Positions 17,162 through 25,807 of a stretch of 64,000 nucleotides of DNA are shown here, one piece after another (within the stretch, counting starts at the first letter, position 1; every line of letters starts with the position of its first letter). Source of the DNA: CAYOYK01 sp964408185 (GTDB lineage: Bacteria > Bacillota > Clostridia > Christensenellales > Aristaeellaceae); the NCBI GenBank assembly GCA_964408185.1, contig CAYOYK010000007.1, positions 1 to 64,000 of the forward strand. Direction: 5' to 3'. The translations under genes were made by a program, and so were the position numbers. The notes beneath the pieces are model-generated. The model worked only from the letters and a program-made list of their open reading frames with translations, did not search any database and had not been told where the DNA came from.

Positions 17162-18102
17162 CGATCTTGTGGATGCTGGTCAAGCTGTTTATCTTCCCCG
17201 GTTTTCTGTTCCTTGCGGTCTATTCGCTCGCGCTGGCGTTTATGGACCGCAAGCTGTACGCGCGCCTACAAAGCCGTCAGGGCCCGCCGTGGTATCAGCC
17301 GCTGGCGGACTACCTCAAGCTGATCGGCAAGGAGACCGTGGTGCCCGCCGAGGCCAACCAGCGGATGTTCCGCTCGCTGCCCGTGTTCGCGCTTGCTGCG
17401 ATGGCGACGGCGTTCATCTACGTGCCGGTGTGGGGCAATCAGGCGATCCTCTCGTTTGAGGGCGATCTGATCGTGACCATCTACCTGCTCACCATCCCAA
17501 CGCTGGTAACGTTTCTGGCGGGCTGGTACTCGCGCAGCCTGTTTGCCACGATGGGCGCGACCCGCGTGCTCACGCAGATGTTCAGCTACGAGGTGCCGCT
17601 GTTCCTCGCGCTGCTCGCGCCGACGCTGCTCTCCGGCACATGGTCGCTGAGCGCCAACGAGGCCTTCTTTGCCGCGCATCCCGCGCTGATGCTGCTCAAC
17701 ATCCCGGCGGCGCTGGTCACGCTGGTGGCCTCGCAATGCAAAATGGAGCGCACGCCCTTCGATGCGCCGGAGGCCGAGACGGAGATCGTATCGGGCCCGC
17801 TGGTGGAGTACGGCGGGCGGTACTTGGCGTGCATCAGCTTTGCCAAGGATTGCGAGCTGACGATCATCCTCTCGGTGTTCTGCGCGATGTTCCTCCCGTT
17901 TTCCACGGGCATGGCGTGGCTGGACTTTGCGCTCTATCTTGCCGAGACGGGGGCTGTGCTGGCGCTGATGTGCCTTGCGCGCGCGGTCACGGCGCGGCTG
18001 CGCATCAACCAGATCGTGACGTTCTGCTGGCTCGGGCTGCTGCCCGTGGCGCTGTTTCAGGTCGTTTTGAATCTGCTGGCGAGAGGATGGATTGTGCCAT
18101 GA
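17158..18102 (+). CDS. NuoH/HycD-like membrane anchor subunit
   Basis: A 314-aa polytopic protein that anchors the hydrogenase module and links it to the ion pumps. Subunit 1 signatures: MDRKLYARLQSRQGPPWYQ followed by LADYLKLIGKETVVPAEAN (the R-x-x-R-x-G-P loop), and TPFDAPEAETEIVSGP followed by VEYGGRYLACISFAKDCE (conserved acids). About eight hydrophobic helices are present. The ATG overlaps the large-subunit stop (ATGA). Length is close to NuoH and HycD (about 310-325 aa). Confidence 0.94.
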   Translation: MTILWMLVKLFIFPGFLFLAVYSLALAFMDRKLYARLQSRQGPPWYQPLADYLKLIGKETVVPAEANQRMFRSLPVFALAAMATAFIYVPVWGNQAILSFEGDLIVTIYLLTIPTLVTFLAGWYSRSLFATMGATRVLTQMFSYEVPLFLALLAPTLLSGTWSLSANEAFFAAHPALMLLNIPAALVTLVASQCKMERTPFDAPEAETEIVSGPLVEYGGRYLACISFAKDCELTIILSVFCAMFLPFSTGMAWLDFALYLAETGAVLALMCLARAVTARLRINQIVTFCWLGLLPVALFQVVLNLLARGWIVP

Positions 18103-18467
18103 AGCATTTACTTCGCGGCGAGGTTCGCATGTCCCAAACGGTGTTTCGCACGCTGTTCCACAAGCCCGCCACCATCCGCTATCTGGGAGGGCGGCTCAAG
18201 CTGGACGCGCGCTGCCGCGGACTGCTGGCCTACGCGCCGCAGAACTGCGTGGCGTGCGGCCTGTGCATGAGGGACTGTCCCACCGGCGCGCTGCGCGTGG
18301 AAAACCACGGCACAAAGGAAGCCAAGGATATGCACGCCTTTTTGGATACGGGCCGATGCATTTTTTGCGCTCAATGTGTGGATTCCTGCGCAAAGCATTG
18401 CCTGTCCGTCACGCCGGAGGCCAACCTCGCCCAGTTTGAACGAAAGGATTTGACCCGCGAGCTGTGA
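18099..18467 (+). CDS. Hydrogenase ferredoxin-like subunit, 2x[4Fe-4S] (NuoI/HycF-like)
   Basis: A 122-aa iron-sulfur subunit with two complete cluster motifs, CVACGLCMRDCP (about residues 49-60) and CIFCAQCVDSCAKHC (about 88-102). In this complex type it would transfer electrons from reduced ferredoxin to the small subunit; no NADH- or formate-oxidising subunit is encoded in the operon, so ferredoxin is the likely donor (inference). It overlaps the NuoH-like gene by 4 bp and the protease gene by 4 bp (GTGA). Confidence 0.93.
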   Translation: MKHLLRGEVRMSQTVFRTLFHKPATIRYLGGRLKLDARCRGLLAYAPQNCVACGLCMRDCPTGALRVENHGTKEAKDMHAFLDTGRCIFCAQCVDSCAKHCLSVTPEANLAQFERKDLTREL

Positions 18468-18970
18468 GTGAGAAGCAACGCGCGCTGGCGCGGCTTGCGT
18501 CCCTGCTGGCGGCGTGCGGCCGCGTCGCGGTGCTGGGCGTAGGCTCGGAACTGCGTCAGGACGACTATGCCGGCATGGCGGCCGCCGAGGCGCTCCTGCC
18601 CCTTGCCGATGGCCGCTCGGTGCTGGTCGCGCTGGGCGGAGCCGCGCCGGAAAACTGCACGGGCCCGATCCGGCGCTTCCGCCCGGATGTCGTGCTGGTG
18701 CTGGACGCGGCGCACATGGGCCTTGAGCCGGGCGCGTATGCCATCCTGGATCCCAAGCAGATCACGGGCGCGACGTTCAGCACGCACATGCTGCCGCTGC
18801 CCGTAACGCTTTCCTATTTGGAGACGACTTGCGGCTGCCGCGCCGCGTATATCGGCATTCAGCCCGCTTGCGTCGATCAGGGCGTGGGCATGTGCCCGGC
18901 GGTTCAGGCCGGGGTAAAGCGCCTGACGGACGAGCTGCGCGGCCTGCTGCATCCGGCAGCCGGAAAATAG
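18464..18970 (+). CDS. hycI: Hydrogenase maturation endopeptidase, HycI family
   Basis: A 168-aa nickel-dependent endopeptidase (peptidase family A31) that removes the C-terminal tail of the large-subunit precursor after nickel insertion. Signatures: LGVGSELRQDDYAGMAA (the GxGNxxxxDDG-like motif with the first metal acid), GGAAPEN in place of the usual G-x-x-P-E-N, and VLVLDAAHMGLEPG with the second acid. HycI members, rather than HyaD/HybD, show this L-R-x-D-D form. A GTG start is used, overlapping the ferredoxin subunit stop. It is the last gene of the operon, 100 bp before an intrinsic terminator. Confidence 0.92.
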   Translation: MSEKQRALARLASLLAACGRVAVLGVGSELRQDDYAGMAAAEALLPLADGRSVLVALGGAAPENCTGPIRRFRPDVVLVLDAAHMGLEPGAYAILDPKQITGATFSTHMLPLPVTLSYLETTCGCRAAYIGIQPACVDQGVGMCPAVQAGVKRLTDELRGLLHPAAGK

Positions 18971-19070
18971 CACGCGGACGAGCCTGCGCCTGCCGCCGCC
19001 TGCGCCCCGCGGGCCGATGGCGGCTGCGCGCTCTGATCGGCGCGGGATGCGTCCTGAGCAAGGCGCAAAG

Positions 19071-19108
19071 GGCCTGCCGTGCGCAAGAAGGCGCGGCAAG
19101 CCTTTTTT
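19071..19108 (+). terminator. Intrinsic terminator of the hydrogenase operon
   Basis: GGCCTGCCGTGCGC pairs with GCGCGGCAAGCC (two bulged bases) around a short AAGAA loop and is followed by TTTTTT at 19103-19108. It lies 100 bp after the last hydrogenase gene. Confidence 0.82.
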
Positions 19109-19140
19109 GTCGTTGCGGCGCGCTGATCGTCCTCTCGCGC

Positions 19141-19169
19141 TTGTGTTTGCGGCGCGAATATGGTATTCT
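19141..19169 (+). promoter_or_regulatory. Putative promoter of the BY-kinase gene
   Basis: TTGTGT (19141-19146), 17-bp spacer, TATTCT (19164-19169) with an extended -10 TGG, 52 bp before the start codon and just after the upstream terminator. Confidence 0.62.
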
Positions 19170-19221
19170 ATATCAGAGTATGCAGGCTGGTCGGCCGCCT
19201 GTCCGGGGGAGAGGATTCGGA

Positions 19222-20619
19222 ATGCGAAATATCGAACGCGTGCTGCGGAAGGGCTTCCTTTGGGTGCTGCTGTTCAGCCTGATCGTATCGGCGTTGGTCG
19301 GGGCCTACCTGTATCTCGTCGTGCCGGACGAGTATACCGCGCGCGCCACGCTGATGGTCACTTTGCGAACGGGCAACGGCGGAGAGCAGGTATACGACGC
19401 GAGCGCCTACAACCTGTTTGTTCACGATTGCAAGGAGATCATTCGCTATCGCTGGCTGCGCGAGGACGCCGCGACCTACCTGCCGGAGGGGCAGACGCTT
19501 GGCGGCGTTGCCTTCGCCGTGGAGGGCGCGGAGGACTCCCAACTGCTGATGCTGTCCGCCGTCGCGCATGAGCCGCAGCAGGCTGTGGACGGCGCGGAGG
19601 CGATGACGCAGGCGTTCGGCGTCTATGTGTCCACGCTTTCGCAGGTAGACCAGATCTACGAGATCGAGAAGGCCGAGCTGCCCACCTCGCCCACAGGGCC
19701 CAACCGCAAGCAAAGCATCGCGGCGGCGTTTGCGCTGTGCATGGTGCTGGGCGGCGTGGTATGCATCCTGATCGGGCTGCTTCGCCGCCGCGTGAACTAT
19801 GGCGATCCCATCGAGGCGCAGTACGGCGTGCCCGTGCTGGGCAGCGTACAGGGCTTTACCAAGGAATACAAGGCATTCGCCAAAGCGCCCAAGGACAGGG
19901 CGCTGCTGGATGCGATGACCCGCTCCGTACGCGAGCAGCTTGGCGCGCTCTGCGCCAATTTGCAGGTTGCGGCCCAGCGCGACGGGCTGCGCACGCTTGC
20001 GATCACCTCCTCCTGCGCCGCCGAGGGCAAGAGCTGCCTCACGGTGCTGCTGGGCATGACGTTGGCGCGGCAGGGTATGCGCGTATTGCTTGTGGATATG
20101 GATTGTTACTCGCCCTCGCTGCGCGGCCTGCTGTCCGTGCAGGGCGACAGAAACTGGCTGGATTGTGCCGAGGGCCGCGCCACGCTGGACGAGGCGATCG
20201 TGCCGACGGGCTTTCAGGGCCTTTCGCTGCTGGACAATCGCCGCAGCAAGCCCGCCACCGTCACGCTCATGTCCTCGGCCGCGGCGCTTGCGCTGCGCGA
20301 GGAGATGCTGGAGCGCTTTGATTACGTGCTGTACGATACGCCGCCCGCCAGCGTTTTTGCGGACGCAATGGCCATCGGCCACGCTCAGGACGCGACGCTG
20401 CTGGCGCTGGCCAACGGCCGCGTAAAAAAGCGGAATTTCGTTCGCGCGGTGGATCGCCTGCAAAAGAGCGACGCGCATCTCCTCGGAATGGTCTATACCT
20501 ACGCGCGCGCCAATCGCGTGGACTACGCGCATCTGTACGAGGACTACGAGGACCGCGAGGACGCCAAGCCAAGCGCGCAACAAGCCGTGAAGCGCCGCAA
20601 GCGGGTGGATACGCACTAA
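19222..20619 (+). CDS. Polysaccharide co-polymerase / BY-kinase fusion
   Basis: A 465-aa membrane protein that combines a Wzz-type chain-length domain with a cytoplasmic bacterial tyrosine kinase domain. Residues 11-33 form helix 1 and the PDEYTARATL-type extracellular start follows; helix 2 is at about 167-187. The kinase part has a Walker A-like SSCAAEGKSC (Lys270, with Cys instead of the usual Thr/Ser after GKS), Walker A' VLLVDMD (288-294) and Walker B YVLYDTPP. A C-terminal tyrosine cluster (Tyr425, 427, 435, 439, 442) is typical of autophosphorylation tails. Firmicutes usually split these parts into two genes (CapA/CapB, CpsC/CpsD); the single-chain form is more Proteobacteria-like. The start at 19222 is chosen for the GGGGAGAGG upstream and a normal N-terminus. 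No capsule genes are adjacent; a peptidoglycan-binding protein follows. Confidence 0.85.
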   Translation: MRNIERVLRKGFLWVLLFSLIVSALVGAYLYLVVPDEYTARATLMVTLRTGNGGEQVYDASAYNLFVHDCKEIIRYRWLREDAATYLPEGQTLGGVAFAVEGAEDSQLLMLSAVAHEPQQAVDGAEAMTQAFGVYVSTLSQVDQIYEIEKAELPTSPTGPNRKQSIAAAFALCMVLGGVVCILIGLLRRRVNYGDPIEAQYGVPVLGSVQGFTKEYKAFAKAPKDRALLDAMTRSVREQLGALCANLQVAAQRDGLRTLAITSSCAAEGKSCLTVLLGMTLARQGMRVLLVDMDCYSPSLRGLLSVQGDRNWLDCAEGRATLDEAIVPTGFQGLSLLDNRRSKPATVTLMSSAAALALREEMLERFDYVLYDTPPASVFADAMAIGHAQDATLLALANGRVKKRNFVRAVDRLQKSDAHLLGMVYTYARANRVDYAHLYEDYEDREDAKPSAQQAVKRRKRVDTH

Positions 20620-20654
20620 GTCGGCTGCCAATCGATCAATGGGGAGGGACGCGG

Positions 20655-21743
20655 ATGGATCTGCTCAAAACCATACTGCTCTATTTGTCGCTGGTGTTTG
20701 TCGCCTCGGTGCAGAGCGCGCCGGCGCCTGTGGCAACGGTTGCGCCGGAGGTTTCGACGTCGCCCGCGGCGGAGGTTTCCGTATCGGCCACGCCCTCCTT
20801 TACCCCGGTGCCCACGCCCGATATCACCCCCAACCCCGCCTACAAGACATTGCAGGTCGGCGATCGGGGAAACGCCGTAACCGATATGCAGCGCCGCTTG
20901 CAGGAGCTTGGCTACTATTCCGGCGATCTGGACGGCGCGTTTGGCAACCAAACGCGGCAAGCGGTGGAGCTGTTCCAGTATTATCACGGCCTTTCGGTGG
21001 ATGGCATCGCGGGTCGGCGCACGCTGACGGTGCTCTATGAGAGCGAAACCGTGCTTGTGCTGCCCACGACGCAAGGCCCCACGGCGGTGCCCACGCGCAC
21101 CCCGATGCCCACGCGCACGCCGATTCCCACCTACACGCCAAGCGCCTCGCCCACGCCGGATGTCCCCGCGCAGACGACTGCCCCCGCCCCGGACGCGACA
21201 GCCTCGCCGGATGCCGCCGCCGATGCGGACGCGCCTGCCGATCAGGTGGGCGTGCCGATGACGGTCGTTTCCGTGGAGCCTCTCACGGGCTTTGCCCTTC
21301 AGGAGGAGGACGTGATCCGCGTGGGGGACAGCGAGGCGGACTTGACCTACTCCCTGACCGGAGAAAGCGACGCGCTGGTCATTCGCCCCGGCTTGGACGA
21401 GGCCGGCCTGTGGTATGCCCCGGCGATGCTGGTGCTGCAAAGCGCGGGCCTTACCGTCGTCCCGGACATGGTGGATGACAAGCTGGAATACGGCTTTGCC
21501 TATGGGGACGGCGTGTACCGCCTGTCCATCCAAATCGGCGAGGACGGCCAGCCGACGGCGGTGTACGCCTATCGCAACGAGGCCCCCATCGAGCTGACCT
21601 GCGCCGTGGCGCGCATCGAGAACGGCCTGCCTTATCTTCCCATGCAGACATTCGCCGAGATCCTCGGCTTCCAGTCCGAATACAGCGAGGAGACGCGCTG
21701 CCTGCGCGTCACGCTCCCGGCCGCGGAGCCGCAAGCCGAGTAA
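20655..21743 (+). CDS. Secreted peptidoglycan-binding protein with copper-amine-oxidase-N-like domain
   Basis: A 362-aa exported protein. Residues 1-22 form a signal peptide. A PG_binding_1 domain follows at about 60-130 (LQVGDRGNAVTDMQRRLQELGYYSGDLDG...FGNQTRQAVELFQ...VDGIAGRRTL), which binds cell-wall peptidoglycan. A Pro/Thr-rich linker follows (about 135-195). The C-terminal part (200-355) has a pattern like copper amine oxidase N-terminal-like domains (LPMQTFAEILGFQSEYSEETRCLRVTL), common in Clostridia surface proteins. The protein is probably wall-associated; no enzymatic motif is visible. It lies 35 bp after the BY-kinase gene in the same direction, so they may be co-transcribed. Confidence 0.85.
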   Translation: MDLLKTILLYLSLVFVASVQSAPAPVATVAPEVSTSPAAEVSVSATPSFTPVPTPDITPNPAYKTLQVGDRGNAVTDMQRRLQELGYYSGDLDGAFGNQTRQAVELFQYYHGLSVDGIAGRRTLTVLYESETVLVLPTTQGPTAVPTRTPMPTRTPIPTYTPSASPTPDVPAQTTAPAPDATASPDAAADADAPADQVGVPMTVVSVEPLTGFALQEEDVIRVGDSEADLTYSLTGESDALVIRPGLDEAGLWYAPAMLVLQSAGLTVVPDMVDDKLEYGFAYGDGVYRLSIQIGEDGQPTAVYAYRNEAPIELTCAVARIENGLPYLPMQTFAEILGFQSEYSEETRCLRVTLPAAEPQAE

Positions 21744-21791
21744 ACCAAACAAAAAACACCCGGCAAGGAAAGAATTGTCGGCAGGAAAGCC

Positions 21792-21819
21792 TTGACAGCG
21801 CTCCGCTTGTGACTATAAT
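21792..21819 (+). promoter_or_regulatory. Promoter of ilvE
   Basis: Perfect TTGACA (21792-21797), 16-bp spacer, perfect TATAAT (21814-21819), 75 bp before the start codon. The short leader holds only a small hairpin and has no room for a T-box. Confidence 0.85.
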
Positions 21820-21894
21820 AGACACAAGTGCTTTATTGCACGCAATAACAGGTTTGCTTTCAGCACTGGCAGGCTTGATGATGGAGGATGGAAT

Positions 21895-22962
21895 ATGTAT
21901 ACAATACAAATGACGAAGGCAGCAAATCTCAAGCAAAAACCGACGGATGAAAGCAAACTGGGCTTTGGCAAAATTTTTACCGATCATATGCTGTTGATCG
22001 ATTACGACGAGGGCATGGGCTGGCACGACGCTCGCGTAGTGCCCTACGGCAACCTCTCGCTCGACCCTGCCAGCATGGTGCTGCACTACGGGCAGGAGAT
22101 CTTCGAGGGCACCAAGTGCTACCGCAACGCCGAGGGCGGCTATCAGCTGTTCCGCCCCCGTGATAACTTTGCGCGCATGAACCGCTCTGCCGAGCGGATG
22201 GGCATGCCGCAGATCGACGTAGAGCTCTGCATGGACGGCCTGATGGCCCTCCTCAGTGTGGATAAGGACTGGACGCCCCAAGCCGAGGGCACGTCGCTCT
22301 ACATCCGTCCCACCATGATCGCCACCGATCCCTTCTTGGGGGTGGCGGCCAGCAAGAAGTACCTGTTCTACATTCTGCTCAGCCCTGTGGGCGCGTATTA
22401 CGCCAGCGGGCTGGCTCCCGTGGGCATCTATGTGGAGGATAAGCTCGTGCGCGCCGTGCGCGGCGGCGTGGGCTTTGCCAAGACGGGCGGCAACTACGCG
22501 GCGAGCATCCTTGCGGGCAGCAAGGCCAAGCACGAGGGCTACGCGCAGGTGCTTTGGCTTGACGGCGTGGAGCAGAAGTATATCGAGGAAGTCGGCTCCA
22601 TGAACATGATGTTTGTCTTTGGCGACAAGGTGGTTACGCCCGCGCTCAACGGCAGCATTCTGCCCGGCATCACGCGCGACAGCGTGCTCAAGCTCGCCAA
22701 GGGCATGGGCCTGCACGTGGAAGAAAAGCGCATCTCCATTGACGAAGTCATGGAGGGCGCGCGCAGCGGCAAGCTGACCGAAGCCTTCGGCACCGGTACC
22801 GCCGCGGTGGTCAGCCCGGTCAATCTCATCAGCTATCAGGGCGACGACGAGAAGATCGGCGATGGCAACATCGGTACGCTGACGCAAAAGCTCTACGACA
22901 CCCTTACCGGGATGCAGACCGGCAAGGTGGCCGATACCATGGGTTGGATCACAAAGCTCTGA
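21895..22962 (+). CDS. ilvE: Branched-chain amino acid aminotransferase
   Basis: A 355-aa PLP-dependent class IV transaminase that interconverts leucine, isoleucine and valine with their 2-oxo acids. It has the long BCAT type II form: YGQEIFEGTKCYR, LYIRPTMIATDPFLGV, the PLP lysine (Lys196) in GFAKTGGNYAAS, LWLDGVEQKYIEEVGSMN, ILPGITRDSVL and EAFGTGTAAVVSP. Cytoplasmic. It has its own consensus promoter. Downstream genes in the same direction (unknown protein, RluA-type enzyme, HAD phosphatase) are not obviously related to it. Confidence 0.96.
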   Translation: MYTIQMTKAANLKQKPTDESKLGFGKIFTDHMLLIDYDEGMGWHDARVVPYGNLSLDPASMVLHYGQEIFEGTKCYRNAEGGYQLFRPRDNFARMNRSAERMGMPQIDVELCMDGLMALLSVDKDWTPQAEGTSLYIRPTMIATDPFLGVAASKKYLFYILLSPVGAYYASGLAPVGIYVEDKLVRAVRGGVGFAKTGGNYAASILAGSKAKHEGYAQVLWLDGVEQKYIEEVGSMNMMFVFGDKVVTPALNGSILPGITRDSVLKLAKGMGLHVEEKRISIDEVMEGARSGKLTEAFGTGTAAVVSPVNLISYQGDDEKIGDGNIGTLTQKLYDTLTGMQTGKVADTMGWITKL

Positions 22963-22996
22963 GATCAAACTGTTCCGAGGGAGGGAGGCGAGCCAC

Positions 22997-24040
22997 ATGC
23001 TCCGGGTAGCCACTGCGCACCCCATGGATTGGTGTGAATCGACCATGAGCGTTCTCCGCGAGCGACAGCTTGAGGCATGCGAAAAGCGGCTGGCCAACCA
23101 TCCCGGCATTGGGTTGTTTGCCTCCAACGCGACGGACCGGAACGCCCAAGCGCTCTACGATAATTCCTACTATGCCGCCGAGGACGACGCGTGCTCGCTG
23201 GTCACGCTGGACGCTTTGCGTACCCGCGTGCTGGCGCTGCTGCCGCAGGAGGTCTGCGCGCTCTCCATTGGCGAGGGAGGCCTGCTGGAGCGGCTGATGC
23301 TCGCCAATGGCCGCCTGCTCCTCACCGAGTGGGAGGACGTCGCCTCCGCCGAGGCCCTTGCGTCGCGGCTGTGGTGCCGCTTTGAGCAGGAGGACGATCA
23401 GCTGACGGCCGTGCTGGACGAGCCGCTGATGGACAAGCTGCTGGAGGGCATGAACGCCGAGCGCTATCAGCGCACACAGGAGCTCCTCTTTCGCTTCGAC
23501 GCAACCATTCACGGACTGCTGTACATCGCCGGTTTTTTGCACTCGTCGCAGCCGATGGGCTGCTTCCTGCAAGATGTGCTGGGCGAGGATACGCTCGATT
23601 CGCACCGTCTGGCCCTGCGGTATCTCAAGGCGTCCTACGAGTACATCCCCGAAAACAGGCGGGAGCTGATCCTGCTGCATCCGGGGCTTGCGGACCCCAA
23701 CCGGCTGGTTGGGCAATATTCGGCCGATGAGCCGATGACGCTGGAACTCTCCGCCGAGATGGTCGCGGGCGGCATGAACGGTCTCTTCCCGGAGGAAGAG
23801 GCGCTCCATGCCGATATGGTCGCCGCACTGCAAGGCTCGCTGCGCCCGGAGCTGGACGCACACGAGGCCGCCGAGGATCTGCGCATGCTGGCCAAGCAGG
23901 GCGTCGCCCTGTGGCAGATGGAGGAGGTTCTCTCGTCAATGCTCTGCGTGCTGCCCACCCCGCGCATGCAGGAGACGCTCAAGCAGCTTTACCTGCGAAC
24001 GCCGCATTGGGTCGGCCTGCAAGCGACGCTGTGTAACTGA
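22997..24040 (+). CDS. Protein of unknown function
   Basis: A 347-aa protein that I do not recognise. It has no signal peptide, no convincing membrane helix and no clear catalytic motif; composition is acidic and leucine-rich, pointing to a largely helical cytoplasmic protein. The N-terminal 50 residues contain RERQLEACEKRLANHPGIG and an acidic AAEDDACSLVTLDALRTRV stretch. The start is supported by AGGGAGGGAGG at suitable spacing. It lies 34 bp after ilvE and 19 bp before the pseudouridine synthase gene, so it is probably in the same transcription unit. Coding-type third-position GC and the strong ribosome site argue for a real gene. Confidence 0.75.
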   Translation: MLRVATAHPMDWCESTMSVLRERQLEACEKRLANHPGIGLFASNATDRNAQALYDNSYYAAEDDACSLVTLDALRTRVLALLPQEVCALSIGEGGLLERLMLANGRLLLTEWEDVASAEALASRLWCRFEQEDDQLTAVLDEPLMDKLLEGMNAERYQRTQELLFRFDATIHGLLYIAGFLHSSQPMGCFLQDVLGEDTLDSHRLALRYLKASYEYIPENRRELILLHPGLADPNRLVGQYSADEPMTLELSAEMVAGGMNGLFPEEEALHADMVAALQGSLRPELDAHEAAEDLRMLAKQGVALWQMEEVLSSMLCVLPTPRMQETLKQLYLRTPHWVGLQATLCN

Positions 24041-24059
24041 CCAACGAAAGGCCAAGCCG

Positions 24060-24926
24060 GTGAAAGCGTATACTTTTACCATTCCCTCAAGCATGGAAGG
24101 GCGCAGGATGGAAGCCGTTGCCGCGCGCATGCTGCCCACCCTCAAGCCCTATATCATACGCAACGCATTCCAAAATAAGGATGTCAAGGCGGACGGCAGG
24201 CGGCTGCATCGTGAGGACAGCGCTGTATCCGGCCTGCAAGTGACGCTCTATGCCCCGGAACCTTCCGCCGAGCTGTCGGTATGCTACGAGGACAGCCGCC
24301 TGCTTGTTGTGCGCAAGCCCGCGGGCGTAAGCAGCGAGCCGGACGATACCAACGCCGAGACCCTTGCGGAGATCGCGTGGCGATACCTCCGCGGGACAAA
24401 CGAGAACGCGCCCTGCCCGCTGCCCTGCCATCGGCTGGACAACCAGACCGACGGCCTGCTGCTGCTCGCCAAGGACGAGTCGGCGCGCGCGGCGATGGAA
24501 AGCGCCTTCCGCGCGCGAGAAATACACAAGCGCTACGTATGCCTCGTCCGGGGAACGCCGGAGCCCGCACAGGCCGTGCGCACCGCGTTTCTGCTCAAGG
24601 ATGCGGCGCGCGCGCATGTGCGCGTGTATGACGAGCCGAGACCCGGCGCGCTGACCATCCGCACAGGCTACCGCGTGCTGGTGTCCGGCGAGGTCAGTCG
24701 GCTGGAAATTGATCTCTACACGGGCCGGACGCACCAAATCCGCGCCCACATGGCGCATCTGGGCTATCCGTTGCTGGGCGACGACGCGTACGGCGACCGA
24801 GCCTTCAACCGGGCGCACGGGGCGCGGCGACTCGCGCTCTGCGCCTGCTCGCTGACGTTTGCGCTGACCGACCCGGAATACGCCTACCTCAATGAGCTGC
24901 AACTGCACATCACCCCTCGCTTCTAG
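24060..24926 (+). CDS. RluA-family pseudouridine synthase
   Basis: A 288-aa RNA-modifying enzyme of the RluA family, isomerising uridine in rRNA or tRNA; the exact site cannot be read from sequence. Catalytic motif HRLDNQTDGLLLLAK with Asp127, plus VVRKPAGV, HKRYVCLVRG and a C-terminal GRTHQIRAHMAHLGYPLLGD. A short S4-like N-terminal segment precedes the catalytic domain (AFQNKDVKADGRRL). A GTG start at 24060 is used (GAAAGG upstream); no ATG gives a better N-terminus. Confidence 0.93.
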   Translation: MKAYTFTIPSSMEGRRMEAVAARMLPTLKPYIIRNAFQNKDVKADGRRLHREDSAVSGLQVTLYAPEPSAELSVCYEDSRLLVVRKPAGVSSEPDDTNAETLAEIAWRYLRGTNENAPCPLPCHRLDNQTDGLLLLAKDESARAAMESAFRAREIHKRYVCLVRGTPEPAQAVRTAFLLKDAARAHVRVYDEPRPGALTIRTGYRVLVSGEVSRLEIDLYTGRTHQIRAHMAHLGYPLLGDDAYGDRAFNRAHGARRLALCACSLTFALTDPEYAYLNELQLHITPRF

Positions 24927-24936
24927 GAGTAATGCA

Positions 24937-25764
24937 ATGAACGGAATACAACTGATTGCTATGGATATGGACGGCACGCTGCTGGACGACCGTCAACAGA
25001 TCTCTGCCGCCAACCTCCTTGCGCTCCATCGCGCGGCGGAGGCGGGCCTGCACATTGCGTTTTGCAGCGGCCGCATGGCGGGCGACGCAAGCGCATACGC
25101 CGTGGACGCCAACCTGCCCGCGTGTCACATTCTCGCCATCAACGGGGCCTGCGCGCTGGAGCGCCCCAACGGGCCGCTGCTCTGGAAGGACTGCCTCACG
25201 ACCGCCGCGCTGGACGCGATTGTGCGCGTGCTGCTGGACGAGGGCGTGCTGTTCGCCTGCTTTGAGCCGAACCGCGTGGCCGCGCTGCCCTGCGAGGCGC
25301 TTTCCGAGCAGGAATACCGCGTGCTGGGCACCCCGCGCCGCACGCCCGGCGCGCCGATCTTTGAGGCGGGCATGGCGGCCTACCGCGCCGCGCGGGAACG
25401 CGGCGTGTGCAAGGTGGTCTGTATCGAGGAGAACGAAACCCTGCTGCAACGCGTGGGCGAGCGGCTTGCCGCTATTCCCGATATCGATCGAACGGCTTCG
25501 TGGCGCAACAACTGGGAGCTGATGCCCGTTGGCGTAAGCAAGGGCGCGGCTGTGCGCCGCTTGGCCGAGACACTTGGCTTGAAGGCCGATCAGGTAATGA
25601 CCATCGGCGATTACAGCAACGACCTGAGCATGATACAGTACGCGGGGCACGGCGTGGCCATGGGCAACGCCTGCGACGAGGTGAAGCGCGCCGCGCGATA
25701 TATCACCGATACCAACCTCAACAGCGGCGTGGCCAAGGCCATCGAGCGCTATGCCTTGCAATAG
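24937..25764 (+). CDS. HAD-superfamily phosphatase, Cof type
   Basis: A 275-aa cytoplasmic haloacid-dehalogenase phosphatase of the Cof/YidA subfamily, which dephosphorylates sugar phosphates or related metabolites. Motif I DMDGTLLDD (nucleophile Asp about 10) is near the N-terminus, motif II is in the CSGR segment, the motif III lysine is in GVSKGAAVRRLAE, and motif IV is GDYSNDLSMI with GVAMGNACDEVK. A type C2B cap lies between motifs II and III. The start at 24937 has TAGGAG upstream. Confidence 0.93.
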   Translation: MNGIQLIAMDMDGTLLDDRQQISAANLLALHRAAEAGLHIAFCSGRMAGDASAYAVDANLPACHILAINGACALERPNGPLLWKDCLTTAALDAIVRVLLDEGVLFACFEPNRVAALPCEALSEQEYRVLGTPRRTPGAPIFEAGMAAYRAARERGVCKVVCIEENETLLQRVGERLAAIPDIDRTASWRNNWELMPVGVSKGAAVRRLAETLGLKADQVMTIGDYSNDLSMIQYAGHGVAMGNACDEVKRAARYITDTNLNSGVAKAIERYALQ

Positions 25765-25807
25765 CATACCCGATACGACCGAACCCTTCGACCAAACGGG
25801 AGGAACC

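Noticed and set aside
15461..18467. Respiratory complex I (NADH dehydrogenase) fragment
   Set aside because: Both nickel CxxC pairs are intact in the NuoD-like domain, the small subunit has CxxC in place of CC, and hyp and hycI genes are present; NuoE/F/G are absent.
21820..21894. T-box or leader regulation of ilvE
   Set aside because: The leader is only about 70 nt and shows no T-box sequence.
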